Positions 1 through 13,300 of a stretch of 64,000 nt of DNA are shown here, piece after piece. The DNA comes from Aurelia coerulea (Eukaryota; Cnidaria; Scyphozoa; Semaeostomeae; Ulmaridae). The stretch lies in NCBI GenBank assembly GCA_039566865.1, contig CM076956.1, positions 12,287,511-12,351,510 on the forward strand, in the 5' to 3' direction. Under the pieces are notes generated by a model. The model was not told where the DNA came from. It ran no database searches and was given only the letters and a program-made list of their open reading frames with translations. The position numbers and the translations under genes were made by a program. Position 1 is the stretch's first letter. Every line of letters begins with the position of its first letter.

Positions 1-1044
1 TTCTCTTCCTTTTCCAGCAGTCCATGTTTTGAAAGGTCAAAAAAGCCGAATTTCAAATTTGCAAAATTTGGATAAGGAATAGAGTCAATCATTTTGCAAA
101 CAAAAGCTTCCCCACAGCCACACCGAAGGGTGTATCACTCTCCTGAAAAGGCGTGCAGGATTTTTTAAAACAATAGGATTTTTAGGAATTTTTTAAGGAT
201 TTTTCTTGAAAACAGAAGGGTTTTTGTGAAAGCTGTATGAGATTCTTACAAAGTAATCAAAAGATAGCCAAGCGTTTCAACCAAACAATGATACAAAGAC
301 GTCCTTAAAACGTCCGTTGACTTATTGTATACATCGTCGAAGTTTCGCTTTTTGCCTGAACTGATATACCGCTACAACTAAAACGCCAAAACGTCCCTAG
401 ATCATGACGCAACAACAGCAACATATTTTGAGATGTTCAAATTCTTTTGTTCGCCAAATTAATTGATTGAAAATCGAATGCGAAGTGAAACTGAAATCAG
501 CTCGAAGAATCGAATTCAATCAGTCGCTGAGGAGGCGAGGCCAGGCGAAAGCTCAGGTAAAAAACAGAAGAACCGCGCAATGAGTGGAAAAAAGAAAAAG
601 GCAAGTAGAACCGATTATAACTTCATAAACAGCTAAGGATACAAAAGTCGGGATCAAATGCGAATTCTTTCGAATTCGATACAAACCAGACGAAGGGATG
701 ATGGCTGTTAGACTCGTGACGATGAATCCCTTGTATCCCTGCGATAAACCTTGCTCAACAGGGACTCGTTATGAAACTGTGAAACAGCTAACCCTATTTT
801 CTGCATTTGATTAATCTAATGTGAGGGTCAAATGCAGTTTAGCACCCGACGCAGCTTCCAAGGAAAACAGAGGTTGAATTTAATTGTATCTTTAGAATTG
901 ATCGCTGATTGGCTTATTAAACAGTGACGATGAATATCCTGTCATCTGATTGGATAATGCAAAATTCGATCGTGATTCAACTGATTGCGAGAGGACATCA
1001 AAATGTTTTAAACAAGGCCTAAATCTGCAGCAGGAACCGGTAAT
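1..1044. other. Intergenic stretch, no gene recognised
   Basis: AT-rich DNA with only short stop-bounded frames and no recognisable protein. T-rich sequence at about 140-230 resembles 21120-21220, and 700-750 resembles 47405-47450 (shared block around CTTGTATCCCTGCG), so parts are old dispersed repeats. I see no promoter or exon that can be tied to the gene starting further right. Confidence 0.5.
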
Positions 1045-1271
1045 GGCTTGAGTGCAGTTTAGCGGGCGGCATTCGAATGTTGTGTTATTGTTTGGCATAC
1101 GGTAAGGGTTAGGGTTAGTTTCAGAAAAGCGTTTTCGGCGTAATTTAGTGTTAGTTAGGGTTAGAAAGGGTAAGTTAGGGTTAGGGTTAGTGTTAGGGTT
1201 AGTTAGGGTTAGGGTTAGGGTTAGGAATGGAATATGACACTTAGCGCCGCCTGCTAAACTGCACTCGTCCC
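1045..1271. mobile_element. Small hAT-like element carrying telomeric repeats
   Basis: Terminal inverted repeats GAGTGCAGTTTAGCGGGCGG (1050-1069) and its complement ending at 1266 match except for one base in the first 20. The unit is bounded by the 8-bp direct repeat CCGGTAAT at 1037-1044 and 1272-1279, the target-duplication length of hAT transposons. The interior is mostly TTAGGG-type repeat. No transposase is encoded, so it is non-autonomous. A solo piece of the same terminal sequence (GCAGTTTAGC) lies near 833. The superfamily call rests only on duplication length and element structure. Confidence 0.7.
1101..1225 (+). repeat. Interstitial telomeric repeat (TTAGGG)n, degenerate
   Basis: About 125 bp of imperfect TTAGGG units, with variants such as TTAGTG and a 30-bp interruption near 1120-1150. 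TTAGGG is the ancestral metazoan telomere repeat. It lies inside an element with inverted termini, so it is not a chromosome end. Confidence 0.85.
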
Positions 1272-3378
1272 CCGGTAATCGATATGTCCTTACAGCTGAA
1301 TATTTTCAGTAAGTATACTCTGATACAATATTTCATCCAAAATCGGTAGAAAATTGAAACACGGGTAAATGTCAAAAGTGTGTCCGCTAAAGTGCAAGTA
1401 GCCAAAGATTTCACTGTATCGAAAGTTGATTGATCTATTCAGATGTTCCCGTAGTGAGATCTTTAACGGTTGTAGATACGGGTATATACGTTCATCTGTA
1501 AAAAGAACGAAGGAAAACCCACACAATCTTTGTCTCCTAATCTCTTGCGCGTGTCAATTTCACCAATTTCAATTGTTTTTTTACTGGTGGACCTGGTGCC
1601 CAATGACTTGTTCATGAACACATCTTTTAGCCATGCCGATTACCTTTAATGCTCTACACAGCGTCGTAATGACGTTAACATAGATGTGATCATGCAATGC
1701 TTTTATAAGCTCCCAAACCGCAAACAGCAGTTTCCTCTAAATCCAGTGAATTCGAAATAATGCCTCTCTAAAAGTTTTAAGGTTTGCTTTCATGCAAAGA
1801 TTTTATTTTGGGTTTTTGGATCACATAATTTATTAGCAAACCTTGTAAATTTGTTTTGAAAACCACAAGTTGAACATTTTGGGCTGAAAATTAATCCTTA
1901 GTCTCCATTTTTTGCTTCTTGTTTATTATGTAGAGATTCAGTGATTTAAAGAGAATAGAGCCTGTCAACTTCATTCCAGTTAAAAGCGTATCTGCGTGTC
2001 TATAAAATCATCCAGTTGAGCTACCATGCTGCGGACACTTTTTTATTCAACGCAAAAAGTTGCAAAAACGACATTACAAATTATCATTTGTGCCACTTTT
2101 TGTGCCATTTGAACCACTTTAGTGACAATATTTTCAAAATCTTCGTTCATATTCGAAATCAGCACACTTGAAATAAGCTTTCTACAAATTTCGAAGCAAT
2201 TTGACGAAATTTCAATCTTTGCCAATTTGGTTGGCGGGCCACAAGTGGACCTGAAAGACGGAAAGGGTTCAGATCGAACTAACGAACTTCTTTACTACAC
2301 TACAAAGACGATATCATGGAGAGCAGAAGACCATGACTATCCCATCGCCATAACAAAAAGACAGGCAACTAAATAAAACCTAGGTATACAATCAAATACA
2401 ATTAAACAATTCTTGCAGATAAATACTGGAATCGGTTTCGCATATCATGTCGGGCAATCATAGATGATAATCCTAAAAACAGGACCCCAGCCGAGGGAAA
2501 AACAACGACAACAACTGCCGACGTCACTGCTCTCCGTCCAGAGTGGCCATCGCTCAAAACACCTCACCCATGCTATCAGGTCGGGGTCGCTTTTCACAAT
2601 GAAAACTTCAACTTATGTGTGAATTAATTGTCATTGACATTATTACCTTTGCACTTTGTAGAATTTTCGAATATGCACAATATTGATAGAAGCTCTAACG
2701 CCACTCTATCGAACCTCGTGTATAAAAATAACGCTCGATCCAGGCTCTTTTGTAGAATAGCTAAAAGGTCTATTACCCAACATCTAATGTGAAACAGACG
2801 TATACAAGCGAAAAAGGAAAAAGAAAAGAAAAGGACTCTGTCGCTGAGTGGAGGGAAACAATGCTTCAAATCTATCTTGAAGGTTTGAAGGCATTGAATC
2901 ATGATAAAGAGACCTGCTTTGCCGTGTATCATGTGACCCATGTGAGAAAGATCATTTATCATTCCCAGAAAATTAAAAGGCGCTGCTGTTGTGCAATGCG
3001 TTTTATGTGATCAGTTTCAGATTCAATTCCTTTGATAATCAAACCGACCTGCTCCGTGGATGGAATTTAGAGTCTGTTCGAAAATATTGCTATTAACATC
3101 ATCAGAAATGTCTTGATCACCATACAATAAAAATTGTACAACAAGAACGTTGTTAGAAAGGCTGTTGATTTCAACAAATGCTGCAGACATTCTACCGGGT
3201 GAGAAAAAAACCATCCCCATTTGAAAGGAGACCACGGCTCCCTGAGCTGCTCCCTAAATATCATGAGAATAATGGTGGCAAATATATCAGTTAATGTCGG
3301 GTGTTCAAATCCATTTTAACCCTGCTTTTCATTAAATCATAATTCAGCGCCGATCGTTGTCTGTAGAGCATCGGCGAT
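1272..3378. other. Intergenic stretch with dispersed repeat fragments
   Basis: No gene is supported. The segment 2840-3290 is related to the area 45920-46960: both hold a version of TGTATCATGTGACCCATGTG, reversed in the second place, and both hold a block beginning ACCGGGTGAG and leading to a CTCCCTGA motif. The GACCCCAGCCGAGGGAAAAA block near 2483 recurs as a variant near 40784. The stretch therefore looks like old repeat debris. Confidence 0.45.
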
Positions 3379-5313
3379 CCAGGCTTTAGAAGCATACGAG
3401 TCAAAACTTTCAATAGGGCACACAGAAACCCGCAAATCTTCCAATTTCACGCTTATAAGCCAATGATGTCGCCGTATTCCGATCACATCACTGAAAATAA
3501 GGCTTTCGAGGAAACTTTTCGAGTACCTTCACGAAAATAAAAATGGATATTCGAGTAATTTTAAGATACAGAGCTGGTTTTACCACGAATCGATTCGAGA
3601 GGCCCCACTCCACATTTGTTTTTCTGCATTTGGTTAGAATCTCATCAGGGATCGGCGTTACATCGAATTTCATTCCTTTGAAGATTGGCCTATGTTCAAG
3701 AATTCTTCAGGAACGCTGCAAATAAGATATAGCTTTCAAAATTTCACATGTTACATGAATTATGTCAAGGAATAACATAAAAATATTTGTTTGTTTAATT
3801 TTTGAAAATCCTTGACGAATTAAAGCTATTTGCTGCCAAGAAAGCTGATGGGCCTACCTTCACCCGCAGCAGAATCCCAGTAATCGGCATTAAGTCACTC
3901 CTTTTCACAATAATAACCAGCGGATACATTAGCGAATAACTTAACCACACATCCAATTTCTTTCCACCAATCTATCATCGATAATTTCGATAAAAAGTGA
4001 TAAGACTTTACAGCCTCTGCAGCAAACCGTCCAACTACCGTCGATTCAAAGTTTTCTTGTTGCAAACACATGGTAAGCTGGCATAAAATAAAAGGTTGTG
4101 CACGGCTCAGGTCTCCCATATGCCTACCTTCACCCGCAGCAGAATCCCAGTAATGCATTAATCACTCTTTTTCGCAATAATAACCAGCGGATACATTAAC
4201 GATTTCTTTCCACAATTTATCATCGATAATTTCGATAAAATGAGATAAGACCTTACAGCCTCAGCAGCAAACTGTCCAACTACCGTCGATTCAAAGTTTT
4301 CTTGTTGCAAACACCTTGGAAGTCTTGCAAGACTTGCATAAAACAAAATGTTTTGCAAGACTTAGGTCTCCCATATGACACAGCAAAATGACACCTTTGA
4401 GAATAGATTGCACACTCCTGAAGACATTCTATCGCAGCAAAATAAAGTGAAAATACTACATTTCTCAAAGATCGAAAATTTCTTTGTCACATCGGAAAAG
4501 TACGAATAGAATGTCTTCAGGAGTGTGCAATCTATTCTCAAAGGTGTCATTTTGCTGTGTCATATGGGAGACCTAAGTCTTGCAAAACATTTTGTTTTAT
4601 GCAAGTCTTGCAAGACTTCCAAGGTGTTTGCAACAAGAAAACTTTGAATCGACGGTAGTTGGACAGTTTGCTGCTGAGGCTGTAAGGTCTTATCTCATTT
4701 TATCGAAATTATCGATGATAAATTGATGGAAAGAAATTGGAACTATGGTTAAGTTATTCGTTAATGTATCCGCTGGTTATTTCTGCGAAAGAGACTCGTA
4801 TAATGCCGATTGCTGGGATTCTGCTGGGGGTGAAGGTAGGCCCATTAGATTTCTTGGTAGCAAATAGCTTTAATTCGTCAAGGATTTTCGAAAATCACAC
4901 AAACAAATATTTTCATATTATTCCTGGACATAATTCACGTAACATTTGAAATGTTGAAAGCTGTATCTTATTTGTAGCGTTCCTGAAGAATTCTTGAACA
5001 TAGGCCAATTTTCAAAGGAATGAAATTCGATGTAACGCCGATCTCTGATGAGATTTTAACCAAATGCAGGAAAACAAATGTGGAGTGGGGCCTCTCAAAT
5101 CGATTCGTGGTAAAACCAGCTCTGTATCTTTATTAGTCGAATATCCATTTTACTTTCGTGAAGGTACTCGAAAAGTTTTCTCGAAAGCCTTATTTTCAGT
5201 CACGTGATCGGAATACGGCGGTATAATTGGCTTATAAGCGTGAAATTGGAAGACTTCCCGGTTTCCCTGTGCCGTATTGAAATATTTGACTCGTATGCTG
5301 GCTTTAGACCTGA
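3379..5313. mobile_element. Fold-back element, ~1.9 kb inverted repeat
   Basis: A left arm (about 3379-4432) and a right arm (4506-5313) are reverse complements around a 73-bp loop (4433-4505). The innermost 130 bp, 4303-4432 against 4506-4635, are almost identical. The outer parts have diverged; for example the block with TTCCAATTTCACGCTTATAA at about 3438 is reversed at about 5233. The left arm is longer because it holds an internal 277-bp duplication. No transposase frame exists. A single transcript would fold into a hairpin hundreds of base pairs long. Confidence 0.8.
3855..4408. repeat. 277-bp tandem duplication in left fold-back arm
   Basis: Two successive copies begin CCTACCTTCACCCGCAGCAG at about 3855 and 4132 and both run to a GGTCTCCCATATG block. 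The second has small internal deletions. The right arm carries the segment once, with features of the first copy in its outer part, so the duplication postdates arm formation. Confidence 0.7.
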
Positions 5314-7118
5314 CTGAAATTGGCCATTCTGTTCTGAAATCATGCTTGATTTTCTCAACATGTTTTGGCACATGTAGTCCCCTTGAGAGGATGAAGTTGC
5401 TAGGAATAACGTAAGGCAATAACAAGCTAAACTAAACAAGAGATATTGCGAAGGATCGTAAAATTTGGAGAATAGGTATGAATTCGGGTTTGTTGTTGTT
5501 TTTGCGCGATGTCATTGGTTCAAACCGTGTAGATTTTAGTAAGTCAAGACTTGATGCCTATGCATAGTGATAGTCGACAAGGTGTATGGTTTCTACATGA
5601 ATACGTAATAAATCAAATGAGTTTTTTGGTCACGTGAACAGGAAACGTAAATAATGCCACAGAAGACAAGATCTCAGAATCTTTGTTGATCGATTCGCAG
5701 ACAGAGATCAAGTTTCTTTCGTAACTAAAGTCGCTCACAGAATGATGGTAAAATTATATTTATTGCTTTTAATATTTGAGTTTGATATGTTAATGTTGCT
5801 TGTTAACTGTTAGCGATACTCAGGATACTGCCAGGGACAGTTCCTTGATTTCTCTAAATGTGCAAGGCAGTTGTGCTTCGAACAACTGGCGTAGGTACTA
5901 GACTAACATATAGCATCTCTGCTACAGACAGGAAGTATTCTAAAAATCTTTGCGGACATGCAGTCATGTCACAGGCAGGTCCATTTTGTACAATTCAGAA
6001 ATTCCAGAACAACTTGACTTGATTGACCTTTTCAGGCGTCCTTTTTTCGACTGGGAATCATTGTTCAGCTCCCAGCTGGTGTCAAATGAATTCCTACACA
6101 CAGAAACAAAATATTAATTCTGTGCTTCGTCCAGGTCAAGAGTTAGCTAGAAGATATAGGTTTATGGTGCGCTTGGAAGGTTTGGAAGAGAAGAGTGTGA
6201 TTTTTTTATTGTGGTTATTATTATTATCAATTTCTTTATTTTGGTATTGCAATGAAAGATAGCTAAAAAGCAAGCTAATTAATTCCAACGTTAAAATACA
6301 TATATCACATAAGAAAATAGTTTATAAAATATTTACAAATCATCACAAGTATACAGTTTAAAAGCAGATATCTAAAAATCATTTATTATAAAAAGCCCTA
6401 ATTCGGAACAAAAATGGGGCATAATATACAGATTTCTCAGTACCAATTTTTGATCTTTTGTTTAAGGTTTCACAATGTTCCCTTCAGGTTCCACAATGAA
6501 TATGATGTGATGAAGTTTTTGCCCGTAGAGTGCAAGACCCAACAGTATTTTCTGTTCAGGGAAGATCCCAGTAATGTTTTAAAATATAGTTGCTCAGTAA
6601 CAGAAGGAGCTGTGTGATAACTACAAAGATGCACTTTGTTTATGGAAAGAAAAACTGAAAAGAACTGACGGTTTAACAATAGAATATCGCAGCGTTCTAG
6701 CAGAAGACTAGAATTTTGCGTTAATGTAACCTGCGTCTGCACGCAAGCTAGCGTTAATGAGGTTCCTTTATCAATCTTCCCATCACAAGGTATATGCAAA
6801 TTGTTATGATATAAATTACCTATCATTTTACGCTTTTAGCTACCTCTGGAGGGACAGGAATTTATTTAGACAATTTCAGATTGTCCGCAGGTAGTTGCAT
6901 GCTAAAAAGTAATTAATTGAACGGTGAAAGCAAAATAGAGTGGTCATGAGATGAAAGAGGAAGTTGAACATTACCCAGCAGTTGTTCATCGACAATTCAA
7001 ACATTCGCACTCTCAACTGCTGTTTGCTAACCCATTGACGAATACGCCGAACATAAAAGCCTTGAAAGGCTTGAGAGATCAGCACATGACTAAATATTTC
7101 CTCTTTTTGTTGTTTTAG
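5314..7118. other. Region 5' of first supported PHF24 exon, no exon proven
   Basis: The gene to the right needs an upstream exon ending in phase 0, but none could be shown. A segment after the AG near 6035, up to a GTCAAG near 6135, and one after the AG near 6839, up to a GTAGTT near 6891, are bounded by splice-like dinucleotides. Neither gives an open, phase-compatible frame resembling PHF24. The missing start may lie here or before the window. Confidence 0.4.
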
Positions 7119-7310
7119 CTTGGGCAAGATGAAGTGTGTTTCATTTGCAATGTTTATTCGACATCAACAGACATATTTACATGTCGTGTTTGTATGAAAT
7201 CATTCCACGAAGGATGTTTGCAGAAGTTTGGCGACCTTTCGTCAGAAGTCTCCAAATTGCATGCCAACGCCATTGCGAAGTCTTCTGTTGGATGGTCCTG
7301 CTATAAATGC
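7119..7310 (+). CDS. PHF24: PHF24-like exon: PHD zinc finger
   Basis: The acceptor is TTGTTTTAG and the donor is TGC|GTAAGT; the exon is in phase 0 at both ends (64 codons). It encodes all eight zinc ligands of the PHD finger (CFIC, CRVC, HEGC, CYKC motifs). No ATG lies in frame before the first ligand, so an upstream coding exon must exist. Confidence 0.85.
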
Positions 7311-10300
7311 GTAAGTTAAATCACGGGCCATAGGAAACTCTGAAGTAAAGATATACTGCGTTTGATACCTCGAGATAGTAATAATTAATGTTTTATTTCT
7401 GTTTTTACCTCTCCTGTGAAGGGTTCAGTTTTCCCTCCGCATGGCAGATTGACGTAGAGCCAGAATTCCTCCAGGGCACGTCAATCTGCTACGCGCGGGC
7501 ATTAGAATGACGCCTTCGCAGTAGATGTAGAGACCAGAAAACAGTATCTTTCTCGATGTATCAAAAGTGAATATATCTTTTAATTCAGAATCTACAGCCC
7601 ATGGTTGCGTTAAAGATGATATCTCGTAGGTCTTTCAATAGACTGTTATATTCAATCATTTCGGTGCGTGCACCAACAAAACAAAGCAAGAGAAGAGGTG
7701 TGCGTTGGATTCTTTCTTGTCATCATTAATTATTTATAGAACACGCTATTTAGCTTAGGACATTCACTTTAATCCAGCATAGCCATCACTTTTGATTGGC
7801 TGACAAATTAGACTCACCTCCACAAAATGGGCCAATCATATTGCATATTAGACTGATTATATGTTCGTAGGTTATCGCTATTGATAGACTGATGGACGCT
7901 ATAGCTACGACTCATGGACTTACGCTTCCAGAAACGGACATGGCCTTAATTACCTGCTATTTCTCAAAACCACCGACCCTAAAATGCCGCAAAAAGTGGT
8001 TTTCCTGAAGTGCTACACTGCAAAACAAGTTATCAGTACTTAGATGAATGTTTCTTCAAGCTAATAAAGCAAAAAACTCCTACCTATAAGTAATTTTTGA
8101 TTGTTTGGGGACGCAAAAGATCTCGTAAATTCGCTCGTTACTTTGAGATTTTGATCGTTGCAGCAGTTCAGTCGAACGCGTTGTTCGAACGCTTTTGTTT
8201 GCCTTTGGCGGGAAGTTTGAATTGAAGAAGAATCAGCCAATCCCATCAAGTTATCTCAAGTCTTGCATCCTGATTGGTAGAATTTTTTTTGCCGTTTTGA
8301 GAAGAGTTTGTCCATAAGGCCCTCAACTGGAGCGACAACAACAACATCAATTCACTTCAATTAGATTAGCGTAAGTTGTGGGTCCTTGTGTAGTGAGGCT
8401 AATTGCATATTTTAGGCCCCTTCGTATCTTTTTTCTACCACATCAGTCGTTCTTAACAACGTCCTCCACTCAGCCTAGAGCATGGTCAAACTTGGGGGGG
8501 GGGGGGAGGATATTGGCTTAAAATTTTACTCTTTTTTAGTTTTATTGTGATGGCTTTAAGTTGGCTTTAAATGATGCTTTTAACCTACTCATGTTTATTT
8601 TCAGAGTAACCTTTCGTTGCTGTTGACCGAAGATGAAATGCATGAGATTATTTACCTTTTCGATGATTACGATGCAAATCAAGGTATATCAAAGTTTTCA
8701 ACCCTTATAAATTTTCGTTTTATGCTGGATGTTGTTATAATGGTTATTATAATAGCATGGTGGAATGATCACCCTAACAAATTATCAGTTTTTTTAGATA
8801 TATTATCAATGTACCGGGTGTCCCAAATAAGTACTCCCGTTTGAAAAATCACCAAAATTTGATTACATGGCCGATCTTTAATTTTTTTTCTTTGGGAAGT
8901 AGATCAAGGACCAAGTTATTTTCCAAGATATAGCTGATCTTGTAATTGGTTTAAAAATTAGCAAATTTAACTCTTTTTAGGGCTACCTGGTTTTGAATCA
9001 TACTGCAAACAAGCATTGATGATTGCCACATCAATTTCTTTGTGCATGTAAAGCTCCTAGCTTGATCATAAATGACAGAAACAAATGTGCACTATAATTA
9101 GAGACTTCAATGATGATAAAAAATCTGAACTTTGGACTCTTAGGCAAGATTGAGTATTTTGCTTAAAAACTATTGCTCAAAATAAGGTCTTTCTACGTGT
9201 AATTTTTCGACCTTGCTGTATCAAAAGCAAACATTTTATCATCTGTGAATATCTTTGGGTCTTTGACAAACGACTCAAACAGAAAATTTCATCAAAGGTT
9301 TGATAATCAATTTTTTGTGATTTTTTAAACAGGAGTACTTTTTTGGGACACCCGGTATAACATTATCAATCAAAACGATAAACCTTTTCGATGTTTGCAA
9401 TGCGAATCAAGGTATTACTTGGTCTTTTATCATTGCTGTGGACTGTACGTTCCTTCATTACCTGACTGATGTTTGAAAAACGAGGCAATACAGGAATCCC
9501 ATCAATTCCATTGGTTAATCGCACATTTCCCGCGGTTTTCCCGTAGCCTTGTATACCACGATACAAGGACGCGTGTTTGTCACCACAGCAACTGATTTAG
9601 GCCTGTGAGATTTACAATAAACTCAAGCGACGTAACAGTTGCAAAATGCATTTTGACTAAATGATAAAAGTCAAAATTAGAAGCTATCAGGTAATAAAAC
9701 TCATACTAACCGGTTTTGTAATTGTACAGGAAAATACGAAGCCCTCGGTCTTATTGCCCAAACCTCGCAAGCTCGGACTGTACATTTAAGACCTCGGGCT
9801 TTATATTTTCCTGTACAATACAAAGCCGGTTAGTATGCGCATAACAAGAGCAGATTTTGTATTACAATAGCAAAAGTTGCATTTGATTGACACCTCAATT
9901 CAAAGCGATTAGCGGATGCAGACAACGAAAATTCTCTCAACCAGTAATTCAAAACAAACAAAGCCGCAAAAGTTTCCCCAAAACTGGTAGGGCAAACTCT
10001 CGCCTTGTGCAAGCGAAACATGGTTTTTAAGGGAAGTTATGTGCTTATAGCGAAGAAGAAGGGTAAATCTAAAGTTCTGTCGCTTAGATTATGTTTATTT
10101 GATTTAGGAGCTGTTTTGTAATCGTTTCATTTTAAGCCCTAAAGACGCGAGAATTACAATTCCTTCTGCTCCGCTCCTGAATCAAATAAATATAATCTAA
10201 GCGACAGAACTTTAGATTTACCCTTCTTCTTTCGCTATAAGCACATAACTTCCCTTAAAAACCATCTTTCGCTTGCACAAGGCGAGAGTTTGCCCTACCA

Positions 10301-13300
10301 GTTTTGGGGAAACTTTTGCGGCTTTGTTTGTTTTGAATTACTGGTTGAGAGAATTTCCTTTGTCTGCAGCCGCTAATCGCTTTGAATTGAGGTGTCAATC
10401 AAACGCAACTTTTGCTATTGTATTACAAAATCTGCTCTTGTTTATGCGCATAATATATGACACAGCAAAACATCCTGATATACTAATATGCTGAGAATTT
10501 AAAAGCAAAATCGTTGGAGCAGATGTTTGGATTTGACAAGTTTGAATGAATTTATTATAGACATTTTTCTGTGTAATGGTTTGTGTGTAAACGTAGCCTG
10601 AAATTAGGCTCACCAAAAAGAATGATTTGAAAATAATGTGTTGTTTTCTTTTCGTTGAGTTTCATCTCGTGAAAAATATCATGATATCGTTGCATATCTC
10701 GGTAGCATTGAAGATTTTTCTGGGGAATTGTAGTGTTACTTGCAAATCAGAAAACAGATCAATCGCACTTGGCAGTTTTGTCAGGCCATTTTGTGTGGCA
10801 CAAAATACGTTTTGTGAGAGGATTGCCATTCTGGACCGTATCCGATGGTTAGAATTTGGGAGACCTGGGCAAAAGAAAAACCGGTGATATTTAACCGTAC
10901 GATTTCTTTTTCTTTATCAGACACTCAAATATCTTTGGAGGAATATATACAGTATACAGAAAAGCATTACAAATCAAAAACGGAAGAAGAACTTCCGGAA
11001 TATTTGAAAGCGCAAGCACAAGATGAGGTAACGAACTTTCCTTTTTTACCAAAGAGCAAATGTTATCACTCTGGGCCTGGTTGGTCAAACCACGACTAGC
11101 ACTAATCTTGGATTAAAGGCATGTTTCTGTAGCCTTTTTCATAGTCCCAATCTGGTATTAGCTTTAAACATGTTTTGAACAACCGGGTCCTTGTCAAGAT
11201 CGTTAGTCAGACCAACTGAGCATTTTTCATCCTATCAACTCTTAAGTACAATACCCTCCTTTCAACATGTAAAATTAATGCAATATATTATATATTATAA
11301 CGATTGTCTAGAATCTGAACTCATCTTTAAAGAATTCTGCGCACATAATCGAACCGTTGAAAAACCGGCTGGATTTTCTTATATCGTTGTTTTATGAGCA
11401 AGTTTCTTGCCGCATTTCGAGTTTCCGGTAAATTTTTAGCGACCAAGCAATGATTGCTTGCAATGATATGCGTGCAAAGTAGGAATGGTTGGGGTAAAAT
11501 CTTTGAGCATTTGTAGCCCATATTGTGGTTATTTGAAACTCTTTTGTACAATATATGTATACCAGAACTGTTAGCGAGTCTTTTTCTCTAGCCAATAAGG
11601 CCAGATTTTGTAAGACAATAGCATGGGTTGCTTTTGCTGACACCTGAATTCAAAGCGATTTACGATCACAGACAAAGGAGATTCCCTCAATCAGTAATTC
11701 AAAACAAACAAGGCCGCAAAAGTTTCTCTTAAACCCAGGTAGCTAGCTTGCTTGTTGTGGATTCTAGAAGTTGTTTTCGAGATGAAATATGAGCATAGAT
11801 CAAAAGAAGAAGGATATATCTACACATCTACCTCGCGCATTTTATTTATTTGGTTCGAAAGCCAATTGGGAGGCGATTCAATTCTCTCATCTTTTTGGGT
11901 GTAAGTAAAATATTTACTGCTCAGCTTCTAAACCAAATAAATGAAATGCTCGATGAAATGCTAGATGTGTAGATTTATTCTTCTTCTTTCAATATATGCT
12001 CATGTTTGCTCTTAAAATCAATTTCTGGAATGCACAACGATCGCGCTAGCTGCCTGGGTTTCAGAGAAACTTTTGCAGCTTTGCTTGTTTTGAATTTATG
12101 GTTGAGAGAATTTCCTTTGTCTGCAGCCACTAATCACTTTGAATTCAGGTGTCAACAAAGGCATCTCATGCTATTGTCTTACAGAATCTGTCCTTGTTCT
12201 TTAGGCCATATATTCTGCTTTCATGTTAAGGCGTTTCACTTTGTGTCATCACTCGGTATTTTAAGATTCCTTCTTTCATTCCAGTTCAAGATTATCGACA
12301 AAGATAAAACTGGATTAATAGATTGGTGGGAATTCTTAAATCATGAATCGGTGAAGATGCTGAGTAAAAGAGAAAAAGTAAGTAAACTTTATCCACCCAG
12401 TTTTAAAACAGAACAGAATATGAACGAATTATCTCCCCAGCTTCAATTCCACCTTTTTTGATGATGTAATACTGCAATCCAAACCTATGCCGGCGGACCT
12501 AAAGGAACTTTATATACCAGGTGTCCCAAAAAGCACAACAGCTTTGAAAGATTTTAATGCAAACTGTTTCATACTCATTATCAAACAATTGTTATTATTC
12601 AAATCTGCAATAATCAGATTAAATTTTGATATGTTCATTGGAATGAATCGAAGTTTGGTTGATAGCCGAAATACTGGAGTATTTTCGTGATTTTTTGCTA
12701 ATTTTTAGCATTTTGAATGTAGGTATAATTAGATGCATGAAAATTCCTTGACTTCGAAATGCACGAACAATGATTGGTAATCTCTTTCATTTTTTCTTTC
12801 ACTTTTAAATATTTATACGGGCAAAAAAATTTCAGCTTTCAGATTTCAGATTTCAGCTAGAACTAACAGTTTTAAGAACTGACCTGTTAAGAAAACATAA
12901 TCAAAAATAATCTTACATGTACAATATTTAGTTATAACTTACACGATTTAACATAAGAAAACAGAAAGGAAAATTATAATGTAGCTATCGAATGGATTTT
13001 TTTCTAGGTAGTCAGGGAGGGTGCCAATTTAGTTTTCCTGCTGAGCTCATTCCATAATATTGCTCCATGATAAGAAAATTGATTTTTACCTGCAGATGTT
13101 CTCAACAGAGGTATCTGCAGATTTTTGTTTCGGTAGAACGACGGTTGTGATCATTGCCCACTGGGCATTTTGTAAAAAATTCTCCTAAATAATGAGGAGC
13201 AAGTGAATTTGATGATTTATAAGTCAACGTTTCTGTAACTTTTCTGGTGAGTTAGCCAAGATTTTGGAGCAGAGGGACATCAGAAGCATCGTACGGACTC

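Noticed and set aside
1101..1225. True chromosome end or fusion point
   Set aside because: The TTAGGG tract is bounded by inverted termini and an 8-bp duplication, so transposition explains it better.
6036..6135. Possible upstream PHF24 exon bounded by AG and GTCAAG
   Set aside because: Its open frame ends in phase 1 whereas the PHD exon needs phase 0, and the sequence does not resemble PHF24.
12513..12535. Start of a CCAGGTGTCCCAAAAAG-type MITE
   Set aside because: No matching inverted end was found downstream, so at most a solo terminus.
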